64,000 nt of DNA from Bifidobacterium sp. 7101 (GTDB lineage: Bacteria; Actinomycetota; Actinomycetes; Actinomycetales; Bifidobacteriaceae): assembly GCF_000499285.1 (NCBI RefSeq), contig NZ_AWUN01000004.1, forward strand, positions 124,001 through 188,000, read 5' to 3'. The position numbers were made by a program, and so were the translations under genes. Of the stretch, positions 20,357-28,828 are shown piece by piece; position 1 is the first letter of the stretch; the number at the start of each line of letters is the position of its first letter. The notes beneath the pieces were generated by a model. The model did not search any database. It saw nothing but the letters and a program-made list of their open reading frames with translations, and was not told where the DNA came from.

Positions 20357-21316
20357 ATGAGCACAGCACGCACCGCATGGGGTTGGGGCCTTGCCAGCCA
20401 GGACGAGCAGGGCCGGACCCTGGACGTTTGGTACCCCAAGGCCGAGATCTCCACACCGCCGGCCCCGGCCAACCGCCCCAACCACGACTTCGGCGACCAG
20501 GTACACAACCAGCCCGACGCCCGTGGCATCCGAAGGGTACCGGTCTTCACTGTATCCGATTTGGATGGCCCGATAGCCGATGCCGCCGACGCCTATCTGC
20601 GGCTTCACCTGCTCAGCATGCGCCTGACCCCGCCCAACAGCATGAACCTGGACGGGATCTTCGAACAACTGACCACGGTGGTCTGGACCAACTACGGACC
20701 CTTCGCCGTGGAGGACTTCGCCCTGCGCCGGTCACAGGTCATGGCTGCAGCCAGCCGGTCCATGCCGGGCATCCCGGTGACGCAGGTAACGGTGCTGAGC
20801 GTGGACAAGTTCCCTCGCATGGTGGATTACGTGGTTCCCGAGGGAGTCCGCATCGGCAACGCCGACCGGATTCGGCTCGGCGCCCATCTTGCACCGGGAA
20901 CGACGGTCATGCATGAGGGCTTCGTCAACTTCAACGCCGGAACCCTGGGCCATTCCATGGTCGAAGGCCGGATCTCACAGGGGGTCGTGGTCGGCGACGG
21001 TTCGGACATCGGCGGCGGGGCCTCCATCATGGGCACCCTGTCCGGCGGAGGCCGCCATCGGGTCTCCATCGGTCAGCACTCCCTGCTGGGGGCCAACGCC
21101 GGCATCGGTATCTCACTGGGCGACGACTGCGTTGTCGAAGCCGGGCTCTACGTCACCGCCGGCACCAAGATCGGCCTGGGCGATCAGGTGGTCAAGGGGG
21201 CGGAGCTCAGCGGACGGGATCATCTGCTCTTCATCCGTGACTCCCGCACCGGCCAGGTCAAGGCCCTACCCCGCAAAAAGGGAATCGAGCTGAACGAGCG
21301 GCTGCACGCCAATTGA
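20357..21316 (+). CDS. dapD: 2,3,4,5-tetrahydropyridine-2,6-dicarboxylate N-succinyltransferase
   Basis: 319 residues from ATG 20357, fixed by AAGGAGGAACG upstream; the frame is open 37 codons further but without a start signal. The N-terminal part ([14 protein letters not shown]...LDVWYPKAE) is the actinobacterial DapD form. The C-terminal part is a left-handed beta-helix built of hexapeptide repeats ([37 protein letters not shown]). Transfers succinyl from succinyl-CoA to tetrahydrodipicolinate in the lysine/diaminopimelate route. Succinyl-CoA supply in an organism with an incomplete TCA cycle is worth noting. Confidence 0.95.
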   Translation: MSTARTAWGWGLASQDEQGRTLDVWYPKAEISTPPAPANRPNHDFGDQVHNQPDARGIRRVPVFTVSDLDGPIADAADAYLRLHLLSMRLTPPNSMNLDGIFEQLTTVVWTNYGPFAVEDFALRRSQVMAAASRSMPGIPVTQVTVLSVDKFPRMVDYVVPEGVRIGNADRIRLGAHLAPGTTVMHEGFVNFNAGTLGHSMVEGRISQGVVVGDGSDIGGGASIMGTLSGGGRHRVSIGQHSLLGANAGIGISLGDDCVVEAGLYVTAGTKIGLGDQVVKGAELSGRDHLLFIRDSRTGQVKALPRKKGIELNERLHAN

Positions 21317-21334
21317 GCCCGGCGGCCATTGGGC

Positions 21335-22624
21335 TCAGCGCTGCTCCATGGGCAGGTAGTCGCGTGGTCCCTGACCGGTATAGACCTGCCTGGGACGACC
21401 GATTTTCGTGTCGGGATCGTCCAGCATCTCCCGGTACTGGGCGATCCATCCGGGGATGCGTCCCAATGCGAAGAGCGTGGTGAACATCTCCGGGTCGAAG
21501 CCGATGGCGCGGTAGATGAGCCCTGTGTAGAAGTCAACGTTGGGATAGAGGTGGCGTTCGACGAAGTAGTCGTCGTGCAGTGCCAGGTCCTCCAGCTCAA
21601 GAGCCACGTCGAAGAGCTCCGCATCCTCGGCATTCCTGTCTTGGTCGGGTTCGTCCATGAGCTTGTAGAGCCACTGCTTGGCAATGGCCGCGCGCGGGTC
21701 ATAGGACTTATAGACCCGGTGGCCCAGACCCGCGATTTTCCGCCCCTCGCTCTTGGCCTGGTCCACATACCCCCGCACGCCCAGTCCGGAATCACGTATG
21801 CTCTTCAACTGACGCAACACGGCCTCGTTGGCGCCGCCGTGCAGGGGACCTGACAGGGTATTGATGCCGGCGGCCACTGCCGAATACAGGTTGGCCCGGG
21901 CCGATCCGGCAATCCGCACCACTGAAGTGGAGCAGTTCTGTTCATGGTCGGCATGGATGATCAGAAGCTTGTCCAGGGCCTGCACCTTGAGAGGGTCGGC
22001 TTGATAGGGCTGGTAGGGCATGGCGAAGCTCATCCGCAGGAAGTCCTCCACATAGCCCCAGGTCCTGTCCGGGTAGAGCAGCGGCTGGTCACGGCGACGA
22101 CGGTGGATCAGGGAGACGATGGTGCGCACCTTGGCCATGATGATGGCACTGGCCTCATCCAGCTGGTCGGAATCGTCAACATTGCAGGTGTCCGGGTGGA
22201 AGCCAGCCAGGGCATTGACCGCCGCAGCCAGCACACTCATGGGATGAGCCTGGCGCGGGAAGGACGAGAGCAGATGGCGGAAGTCCTCCCCTACGACCGT
22301 GTAACCCAGGACATGGCTGCGGAACCGCTGGTACTGCTCGGCATCAGGCAGCTCACCGTGGGACAGCAGCCAGGCCACTTCGAGGAAATTGGATTGGGCG
22401 CACAGATCCTCTATGGCATAGCCCCTGTAGCGCAGTATGGACCGCTTGCCGTCAATGAAGGTGATTCCCGAGACGCACTGGGCCGTGGTCTGGAAGCCGG
22501 GATCCAGCGTGACCCAGCCGTCGTTGCGCAGGGAGGAGACCAGAATGCCGTCGGGCCCTTCGGTGGCGCGAACCAGGGGAAGATCAACCTGTTCGGAATC
22601 GATGGACAACCGTGCTGTAGACAC
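21335..22624 (-). CDS. gltA: Citrate synthase
   Basis: 429 residues starting at GTG 22624, six bases after AGGAGG; the longer upstream frame has no support. Catalytic regions are visible: GPLHGGANEAVLRQLKSI (His), GLGHRVYKSYDPRA (His) and a DVDFYTGLIYRAIGF block near the C-terminus. The N-terminal domain with DGKRSILRYRGYAIEDL is of the type II (hexameric-type) form. Condenses oxaloacetate and acetyl-CoA; in bifidobacteria this serves 2-oxoglutarate and glutamate synthesis rather than respiration. It faces dapD tail to tail with 18 bp between stops. Confidence 0.97.
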   Translation of the reverse strand: MSTARLSIDSEQVDLPLVRATEGPDGILVSSLRNDGWVTLDPGFQTTAQCVSGITFIDGKRSILRYRGYAIEDLCAQSNFLEVAWLLSHGELPDAEQYQRFRSHVLGYTVVGEDFRHLLSSFPRQAHPMSVLAAAVNALAGFHPDTCNVDDSDQLDEASAIIMAKVRTIVSLIHRRRRDQPLLYPDRTWGYVEDFLRMSFAMPYQPYQADPLKVQALDKLLIIHADHEQNCSTSVVRIAGSARANLYSAVAAGINTLSGPLHGGANEAVLRQLKSIRDSGLGVRGYVDQAKSEGRKIAGLGHRVYKSYDPRAAIAKQWLYKLMDEPDQDRNAEDAELFDVALELEDLALHDDYFVERHLYPNVDFYTGLIYRAIGFDPEMFTTLFALGRIPGWIAQYREMLDDPDTKIGRPRQVYTGQGPRDYLPMEQR

Positions 22625-22895
22625 CACGCACCTCCTGTTGATCAACCAGTGAGGTGCCAGTGAGAGTCGACGGCCAGGCCGGATCAGGCTACCGGCACCT
22701 GTACCGGCGTGGAATTGCCGACATGCTAGCAGAAACAACCACGACTTCGATTACCGGCTTGTAACCACAAGCATGAATCCGTCAGCTCCACCAACGACGC
22801 GCAGGTCCAAGCCAGTGCCGTCTTCGTCCCCGCACCAGCGTGCCGGCACAGGGCAGGGAGGAAAGTGCAGGTATCAAACAGGGCCGGCATCAAAG
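22625..22895. other. Intergenic region upstream of gltA
   Basis: About 270 bp between the gltA start and the map terminator. It must contain the minus-strand gltA promoter, but I see no convincing -35/-10 pair, repeat or gene. Short reading frames here lack start signals. Confidence 0.4.
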
Positions 22896-22938
22896 AGGGA
22901 CCCGGGAGCATCCACATTGTGGACATTCCTGGGTCCCT
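22896..22938 (-). terminator. Terminator after map
   Basis: Long hairpin: AGGGACCC...GGGTCCCT outer stem with one mismatch near its base, plus an inner TCCAC/GTGGA stem and a 3-nt loop. On the minus strand it lies 34 bases after the map stop and is followed by CTTTG. A factor-independent terminator is likely. Confidence 0.75.
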
Positions 22939-22971
22939 ATAGTCTGATTTCGGCCTCGGACGGCCTTCGAC

Positions 22972-23748
22972 TCAGTCCCTGGTCGTCAGGATGACAGGTC
23001 CCTGCTCGGTGATGGCGATGGTGTGCTCGCTGTGGGCACCCCGCGATCCGTCTGCAGAACGCAGGGTCCACCCGTCCTTGGGATCCTGGTAAATCTGATC
23101 TGTGGTCGCCAGGAACCAAGGCTCAATGGCGATGACCAGGCCCGGGCGCAGCTTGTAGCCATGATGAGGAGTGCCATCGTTGGGCACGTGGGGATCGCCA
23201 TGCATGATTCGCCCTACCCCGTGTCCACCGAATTCCAGGTTGACGCTGTATCCGTTTTCATGGGCAACTTCACCGACTGCAGCGGAGATGTCACCCAGGC
23301 GGTTACCGGGCTGAGCCTGGGCGATGCCCGCCTTCAGGGCCTCTTCAGTGGTCCGAATCAGCCGCAGATCCTCTGGATCGGCATGCTCACCCACCACGAA
23401 GCTGATGGCCGAGTCGCCCACCCAGCCGTCCACATTGATGGCCAGATCCAGGGAGAGCAGGTCGCCGTCCTTGAGGTTGTAGTCATAGGGCACCCCGTGC
23501 AGGACGGCATCGTTGACGGACAGGCAAATGTAGTGGGCGAAGGGGCCTGTGCCGAAATCGGGTGCGTAGTCCACGTAGCAGGAGGTGGCTCCCTTACGGG
23601 AGTTGATTCTGTCCTTGACGTAGTCATCCAGCTCCAGCAGGTTGACCCCGGGTTTGCTCATGGCTTTGAGCTCCTTGAGGATGCTGCCGACAAACCTGCC
23701 CGCCGGCTTCATCTGTTCGATCTCCTGCTTGGTTTTGAGCTCGATCAT
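22972..23748 (-). CDS. map: Methionine aminopeptidase, type I
   Basis: 258 residues. Start block MIELKTKQEIEQMKPAGRFVGSIL. Metal ligands sit in LSLDLAINVDGWVGDSAISFVVG (Asp pair), FGGHGVGRIMHGDPHVPN (His), IAIEPW (Glu) and a C-terminal SEHTIAITEQGP (Glu). Removes N-terminal Met from nascent proteins. Bifidobacteria commonly carry more than one map; this one has no SH3-binding or zinc-finger extension. The SD AGAGG lies directly against the ATG. Ends in a clear hairpin terminator. Confidence 0.96.
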   Translation of the reverse strand: MIELKTKQEIEQMKPAGRFVGSILKELKAMSKPGVNLLELDDYVKDRINSRKGATSCYVDYAPDFGTGPFAHYICLSVNDAVLHGVPYDYNLKDGDLLSLDLAINVDGWVGDSAISFVVGEHADPEDLRLIRTTEEALKAGIAQAQPGNRLGDISAAVGEVAHENGYSVNLEFGGHGVGRIMHGDPHVPNDGTPHHGYKLRPGLVIAIEPWFLATTDQIYQDPKDGWTLRSADGSRGAHSEHTIAITEQGPVILTTRD

Positions 23749-23851
23749 CCTCTGCGTCCTTTCATAATTGGTGCCCGCGGGTGCCGCCCCTCAGGATCCT
23801 GCCCAAGTACTACCTCTCAGTATTATCGGGTCAGTCGGACGAGTCCGGCTC

Positions 23852-24565
23852 TCAGTTCCGGCCGAAGGTGAAGGCCCTGATGATGGAGACGACTCCCAGC
23901 ACCAGAAGTGCACACCCGCTGAAGATGACCAGGAAGATGACGGAGCTCAGCGGGTAGATCATGACGATGATCCCGGCGATGATGGATACGATGCCCGAGA
24001 AGATGGCCCAGCCTGAATGCGGGAGCCCCCAGGAGGCTGCCAGACTCATCACGCCCTCCATGATCCAGCTGATGCCCACAATGATGGTGACCAGTAGGGT
24101 CAGCGCAGAAGCGGACAGGGCCGTGTTCCTGACGATGACAATGCCGCCGACGGCGATCAGGGCGCCAAAGAGGACACCCAACACACGCCAGCCGCCGGGA
24201 AGCCCCTTGGATACGATGGAGGTGGCCAGACGGACCACGCCGGAGATGATGAAGTAGATACCCAGCACCACGGTCACGGCGATCAGGGTCTTGTCCGGCC
24301 TGAGCAGCAGGGCCAGGCCCAGGATGACCCCAATCACGCCCATGACGCCCATGATGGTGCGGATGGCCCGCAGGGTTCTGAATCCCAGATCCTCGGCGAT
24401 CATGGAGAATGGATCCATCCGTGGCGGGCGCCCCTGGTAGCCGGGGTATTGCCCATATTGACCATAATTATTCTGGCCATAATTATTCTGGTATTGGCCG
24501 TTATTCTGCGAAGAATCCTGACCACCGTACTGATTGGGCTGACCGCCCTGCATGGGATCCGTCAT
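23852..24565 (-). CDS. HdeD-like (DUF308) membrane protein with Asn/Gln/Tyr-rich N-terminus
   Basis: 237 residues from ATG 24565 (AGAGGACGGT before it). Residues 1-55 are a low-complexity Gln/Asn/Tyr/Gly segment with repeated NNYGQ units, encoded partly by a direct repeat of CATAATTATTCTGG on the plus strand. Six membrane helices follow in three pairs, with RPDKTLIAVTVVLGIYFIISGVVRL, LPGGWRVLGVLFGALIAVGGIVIV and WAIFSGIVSIIAGIIVMIYPLSSVIFLVIFSGCALLVLGVVSIIRAFTFGR, the HdeD pattern. The family is linked to acid stress in enterobacteria; here the role is unknown. Single gene. Confidence 0.85.
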   Translation of the reverse strand: MTDPMQGGQPNQYGGQDSSQNNGQYQNNYGQNNYGQYGQYPGYQGRPPRMDPFSMIAEDLGFRTLRAIRTIMGVMGVIGVILGLALLLRPDKTLIAVTVVLGIYFIISGVVRLATSIVSKGLPGGWRVLGVLFGALIAVGGIVIVRNTALSASALTLLVTIIVGISWIMEGVMSLAASWGLPHSGWAIFSGIVSIIAGIIVMIYPLSSVIFLVIFSGCALLVLGVVSIIRAFTFGRN

Positions 24566-24728
24566 ACCGTCCTCTTTCACTCGCTCAGGGCGACCGGGCG
24601 GCCGTCCTGTCACCGCCTTCCAAGTTTAAATCACCACGGGGGCAATCGCGGCTTTTCCCTTAGGCGGATGATTCTCCGGTCCACTGATCCCCGCCGACCC
24701 CGGGGCATGGCATGTCACCAAAGATGGC

Positions 24729-24734
24729 TAGGCT
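24729..24734 (+). promoter_or_regulatory. -10 element for leaderless transcript of the M13 peptidase
   Basis: TAGGCT ends six bases before ATG 24741, and no ribosome site is present. This is the layout of actinobacterial leaderless promoters, where transcription starts at or next to the A of ATG. Confidence 0.5.
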
Positions 24735-24740
24735 TGTGGC

Positions 24741-26834
24741 ATGGCACAATCTACTGAATCCAAGACCTCCTCCGGACTTGATCCGGCCTCCTTCTCTTCG
24801 GTCATCAGGCCCCAGGACGACCTCTTTCGTTTTGTCAACGGTCCCTGGATCGACACCTACAGTCTGCCCGAGGACCGCTCCCGGTTCGGCTCCTTCGACA
24901 AGCTCGCCGAGGATGCCGAGGCACAGATCCGCGAAATCCTCGAAGACCCGGAATCCCCGGCTGTCAAGTCAGCCCTGCTCTACCGCAGTTTCCTGGACAC
25001 CGAGGCCATCGAGGCTGCGGGAATGGAACCCATCCGCCCCGACCTGCAGGCCATTGATGCCGTGCCCGATAAGAAGGCATTGACCAGCCTGCTGGGCCGG
25101 CTCAATCCCACTGGCGGCCCCGATCTGTTCGGCATTGCCATCTATGGCGATCCGGGCAACGCCGGCGTCAACGTGGGTCATATGGAACAGGCCGGGCTTG
25201 GGCTTCCCGACGAGGCCTACTACCGGGAGAAGAGTTACGCTCCGGTCCGTCAGGCCTACACCGACATGGTCGCCTCCCTGCTCAGGCTCTCCGGCTACGC
25301 CGACGACCAGGAGGATGCCCACAGGCAGGCGGGGTCCTTCCTCGAGATCGAGACGCGCATAGCGGCACGCCACTGGGACAACGTGTCCACCAGAGATGAG
25401 GATCGTACCTACAACCCCACTACGCTGACTGACCTGGAGTCGACGCTCGCCGATTTCGATCTGCACACCTGGATCGAGTCCTGGCAGAAGGCATATGCAG
25501 CCAGCCCCGTCGCCAATCTGCAACCGGTCGATCTGAGCTCAGCCCTGTCCAGGACCATCGTGCACGAACCCTCCTTCCTGCAGGGTTTGAACGAGCTCTG
25601 GAAGACCAGCGATCTGGAGGATCTGAAACTCTGGGCCCGCGTACACACCCTGATCGAGTGGGCAGGTCTGCTCAGCAGCGACTTCGATCAGGCCAGGTTC
25701 GACTTCTATGGCAAGGTTCTTTCAGGCACGACCAAGATGCGTGACCGCTGGAAGCGAGCCGTATCCCTGGTCAACGGCATTTGCGGCGAGGATGTCGGAC
25801 GCGAATATGTGCGTCGGCACTTCCCCGCCTCCAGCAAGGCCCGTATGGAGGCCCTGGTTGGGGACCTGATCGACGCCTACCGGGTCTCCATCACCTCCAG
25901 CGACTGGCTGGGCGAACAGACCAAGGTCAAGGCTCTTGCCAAGCTGGACAAATTCTCGCCCAAGATCGGCTACACCGAACACTGGCGCGACTATACGGCC
26001 CTGGCTGTGGACGAAAAGCTGGGTCTGGTCGACAACGTGCGGCGGGCCAACCTCTACGAGTCCGGCTACCAGTTCGGCAAGGCCGGTCAGCCTGTGGACA
26101 AGGAAGAGTGGCTGATGAACCCTCAGACGGTCAACGCCTACTACGAGCCCACCCTGAACGTCATCGTCTTCCCCGCAGCCATCCTGCAGCCGCCCTTCTT
26201 CGACCCGGAAGCCGACGATGCCGTCAACTACGGAGGCATCGGATCGGTCATCGGCCACGAGATCGGACACGGATTCGACGACCAGGGCTCCAAGTACGAC
26301 GGTGACGGACGTCTGCAGGACTGGTGGACCCCGCAGGACCGTGAAAACTTCGAGCAACGGACCAAGGCACTCATTGAGCAGTACAACGGGTTCGTCCCCA
26401 AGCAACTTGCCGAGAAGTACGCCGACAAGCCCGAGCAGGCACCTCATGTCAATGGGGCACTGACCATCGGCGAGAACATCGGGGACCTGGGAGGCGTCAA
26501 CATCGCGATCAAGGCCTATGCACTCTTCTTGCAGAGGAAGGAGGGCGGCACAGCCGGGACTGACGATGCGGCCATGGACCAGGCACTGGCCTCGGCTCCG
26601 GTCATGGACGGCTACACCGGTCTGCAACGGTTCTTCCTGTCCTATGCCTCCATCTGGAGGACCAAGAACAGGGATCAGCTGGCCGAACAGTATCTGCAGA
26701 TCGATCCCCACTCCCCTGCTGAATTCCGTACCAACGGCATCGTCAGGAATGTGGATCGCTTCTATCAGGCCTTCGGGGTCACCGCCGACGACGGTATGTG
26801 GCTGGAGCCCGAAGCACGGGTCAAGATCTGGTGA
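24741..26834 (+). CDS. pepO: M13 family zinc metalloendopeptidase (PepO/neprilysin-like)
   Basis: 697 residues with no signal peptide or membrane anchor, so cytoplasmic. The N-terminal M13 domain starts with RPQDDLFRFVNGPWID. The C-terminal catalytic domain has the VNAYYEPTLN motif, the zinc site HEIGH (506-510) and the downstream GENIGDLGG motif with Glu578 and Asp582. Cleaves oligopeptides, presumably products of peptide import. Start matches a leaderless promoter. Ends with a strong hairpin terminator 51 bases downstream. Confidence 0.95.
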   Translation: MAQSTESKTSSGLDPASFSSVIRPQDDLFRFVNGPWIDTYSLPEDRSRFGSFDKLAEDAEAQIREILEDPESPAVKSALLYRSFLDTEAIEAAGMEPIRPDLQAIDAVPDKKALTSLLGRLNPTGGPDLFGIAIYGDPGNAGVNVGHMEQAGLGLPDEAYYREKSYAPVRQAYTDMVASLLRLSGYADDQEDAHRQAGSFLEIETRIAARHWDNVSTRDEDRTYNPTTLTDLESTLADFDLHTWIESWQKAYAASPVANLQPVDLSSALSRTIVHEPSFLQGLNELWKTSDLEDLKLWARVHTLIEWAGLLSSDFDQARFDFYGKVLSGTTKMRDRWKRAVSLVNGICGEDVGREYVRRHFPASSKARMEALVGDLIDAYRVSITSSDWLGEQTKVKALAKLDKFSPKIGYTEHWRDYTALAVDEKLGLVDNVRRANLYESGYQFGKAGQPVDKEEWLMNPQTVNAYYEPTLNVIVFPAAILQPPFFDPEADDAVNYGGIGSVIGHEIGHGFDDQGSKYDGDGRLQDWWTPQDRENFEQRTKALIEQYNGFVPKQLAEKYADKPEQAPHVNGALTIGENIGDLGGVNIAIKAYALFLQRKEGGTAGTDDAAMDQALASAPVMDGYTGLQRFFLSYASIWRTKNRDQLAEQYLQIDPHSPAEFRTNGIVRNVDRFYQAFGVTADDGMWLEPEARVKIW

Positions 26835-26885
26835 ACCTGTTCTGATCGAAATCGTTGGTTCACGGCTTCAAGTAGCGTGCTGATC

Positions 26886-26925
26886 AAGGCGGGAGGCAGA
26901 CGGGAATCAGTCGGCCTCCCGCCTT
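26886..26925 (+). terminator. Terminator after the M13 peptidase
   Basis: Perfect 12-bp stem AAGGCGGGAGGC / GCCTCCCGCCTT with a 16-nt loop, followed by TGTCTTG. Located 51 bases after the stop codon, and also 29 bases after the end of the convergent ssb-like gene, so it may act in both directions. Confidence 0.85.
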
Positions 26926-26953
26926 TGTCTTGCTCGGCCGGAACAACCTCTGC

Positions 26954-27478
26954 TCATCCGGAATTGGAAGCCCCCACCGATGTCCGCTCGGCTGCAGACG
27001 ACGCAGAGGATGCACAGACAGAGGCGGTTTCGGATGGTGAGGATGGTAGCGGCGTGGTCCAAGGGTCCGGGCCCACCGCCCCCTCATCGGTGGGCGTAAC
27101 AGGCGCAGCACCCGATTGGTTCCTGGTGAAGGTGTCCTGTCCCCGGGCCAGGTCGTGACCGATGCCATCCGCCACCAAGACCAGACTGCTGTGCGGCTGA
27201 CCATCGCTGGTCCATTCCTCCGTCACCAAGGATCCGGAAACCATCACCGGATCACCCTTGTGCAGACAGGCCAGGGCATTGACCGCCAGAGTTCTGAAGG
27301 CCTTGACCGTCAGCCAGGTGGTGGATTTTCGTTTCCACACCCCAGCCGCAGCATCGTAATAGGCCGGCGTGGAACCCAACCTGAAGGAGCAAACAGGTGT
27401 AGACCCAGGCTGTCCCAGACGAGTTGGCTGGGCCCCCATGAAGCCGAAGACGGTCGTTTTTATTTCGTTGATAGACAT
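26954..27478 (-). CDS. Single-stranded DNA-binding protein paralog
   Basis: 174 residues. Residues 1-110 form an SSB-type OB fold: VCSFRLGSTPAYYD, KSTTWLTVKAFRTLAVNALACLHKGDPVMVSGSLVTEEWTSDGQ and SLVLVADGIGHDLARGQ. The tail (about 115-174) is Ser/Thr/Ala-rich and ends ASNSG, without the acidic DDDIPF-type tip that recruits partner proteins. No L-shaped sheet insertion of the main SSB is obvious. It is therefore a divergent second SSB, perhaps for natural DNA uptake or recombination, rather than the replication SSB. Stands alone, divergent from exonuclease III. Confidence 0.85.
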   Translation of the reverse strand: MSINEIKTTVFGFMGAQPTRLGQPGSTPVCSFRLGSTPAYYDAAAGVWKRKSTTWLTVKAFRTLAVNALACLHKGDPVMVSGSLVTEEWTSDGQPHSSLVLVADGIGHDLARGQDTFTRNQSGAAPVTPTDEGAVGPDPWTTPLPSSPSETASVCASSASSAAERTSVGASNSG

Positions 27479-27846
27479 ACCGGAACCTCTCTGTCGATGT
27501 TATGAATCCGACGCTGTAAATCCGCCGGTCGATTCCTGATCTTGCAGCGGTGAGGCCATTCGACGGAGGATCCCCGACCGGAGCGCGGATAATCGGAGCG
27601 GGGGAAGGTACTGGCCCCGGCCAGGAACCCTCCGACGAACGGTGAATCCATCCTGCCTCCGCCCACGTCCCCGCACCTGACCCGCAGACCAATGTGGTCG
27701 AACGGGCTCGGTCTGGTTCCCGTGGTGGACAAGCCGCCCCATGGCTGGGTTCCGAATGCCCCTCCACTGTCCAGGACCATCGAGCATCGGCCTGGGCTAA
27801 ACTGTGAGAGCAGATACATCGGCACGGTTTGGAAGGACCCGCAGTC
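27479..27846. other. Divergent intergenic region between ssb-like gene and xth
   Basis: About 370 bp. Overlapping frames on both strands lack start signals or family resemblance, so I call none of them. It must hold divergent promoters; TAAACT at about 27798 is a weak -10 candidate for xth. No repeats or RNA genes seen. Confidence 0.4.
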
Positions 27847-28701
27847 ATGGTTCACACGCTGGTCAGTTGGAATATCGATTCGCTCAACGCCGCCCTGCTG
27901 GGCAAGAGCAGCCGCAGCGCCCTCTCCCTGAAGGTGGTGGAGACCATCCGGGATCTGGACCCCGATGTCGTAGCCATCCAGGAGACCAAACTCAACGGTG
28001 ACCAGAAGAAATCCGCAGGCATCCTTAAGGCGCTCATGCGCTACTTCCCCGATTACCAGGAGGTGGACCGCCGCTCCGAGGCCCCGGCCCGCACAGGCTA
28101 CGCAGGCACGCTCATGCTCTACCGCAAGAGCCTACCGGAGCCTACCGTGACCCGCCCCCGCATCGGCGCTCCGGACACCATGGACGACGAGGGCCGCATG
28201 CTCACTCTGGAGTTCCCGGACTGCTTCGTCACCACGGTCTACACCCCCAATTCCGGATCGGGACTGGTCAGGCTCAAGCCGCGCGGGGTCTGGGACGATT
28301 GCTACCGTCACTACCTGCAGGAGCTGGATGCCCGCAAGCCGGTCCTGGCCTGCGGCGACTTCAACGTGGCCCACGAGGAGATCGACATCGCCAACCCGGC
28401 ATCCAACCACCATTCCGCCGGCTTCACCGACCAGGAGCGCGAGAAGTTCGGCCTTCTGCTGGACGCCGGCTTCACCGACACCTTCCGAAAGATCCATGGC
28501 GATGCCGCCGGATTCTACGATGACCGCCGCAGCATCTACACCTGGTTCGCCCAGCGTGCCCCGAAGAGCAAGATCAACAACTCAGGCTGGCGCATCGACT
28601 ACTGGCTGACCTCCAACCGGATCGCTGACCAGGTCAGCACCAGTGAACCCGTGGACACCGGCGAGCGCCAGGACCATCTGCCCATTCTGCTGCGCATCTG
28701 A
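27847..28701 (+). CDS. xth: Exodeoxyribonuclease III
   Basis: 284 residues from ATG 27847 (GGAAGGA upstream). Endonuclease/exonuclease/phosphatase fold: SWNIDSLNAAL, IQETKLNGDQ (metal-binding Glu), TVYTPNSG, the catalytic Asp-Asn pair in CGDFNVAHEEIDIANP, WRIDYWLTSNRI and the final DHLPI (catalytic His). Cuts abasic sites and trims 3' ends in base-excision repair. Sequence length fits the family. Followed by a strong bidirectional terminator shared with convergent proS. Confidence 0.96.
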   Translation: MVHTLVSWNIDSLNAALLGKSSRSALSLKVVETIRDLDPDVVAIQETKLNGDQKKSAGILKALMRYFPDYQEVDRRSEAPARTGYAGTLMLYRKSLPEPTVTRPRIGAPDTMDDEGRMLTLEFPDCFVTTVYTPNSGSGLVRLKPRGVWDDCYRHYLQELDARKPVLACGDFNVAHEEIDIANPASNHHSAGFTDQEREKFGLLLDAGFTDTFRKIHGDAAGFYDDRRSIYTWFAQRAPKSKINNSGWRIDYWLTSNRIADQVSTSEPVDTGERQDHLPILLRI

Positions 28702-28738
28702 CCGGATAGATCCCTGAACCCAAACCGATACGACCAAA

Positions 28739-28786
28739 GGGCGGGGCCTTGGTCACGCCATGATGTACGTGACCAGGGCCCCGCCC
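28739..28786. terminator. Bidirectional terminator between xth and proS
   Basis: Stem GGGCGGGGCC / GGCCCCGCCC continued by TTGGTCACG / CGTGACCAG, with a 10-nt loop, about 19 pairs in all. On the plus strand it is followed by CTCTATATT and on the minus strand by TTTGG. Lies between convergent stop codons. Confidence 0.85.
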
Positions 28787-28828
28787 CTCTATATTGGTTG
28801 CGATAAGCAACCATGGGTGTGGCATGCC

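Noticed and set aside
20210-20668. Longer form (196 residues) of the small membrane protein
   Set aside because: The added part is antisense to the dapD start region and lacks a start signal.
27500-27787. Minus-strand frames in the ssb-xth gap
   Set aside because: Several overlapping frames, none with a ribosome site or family resemblance.
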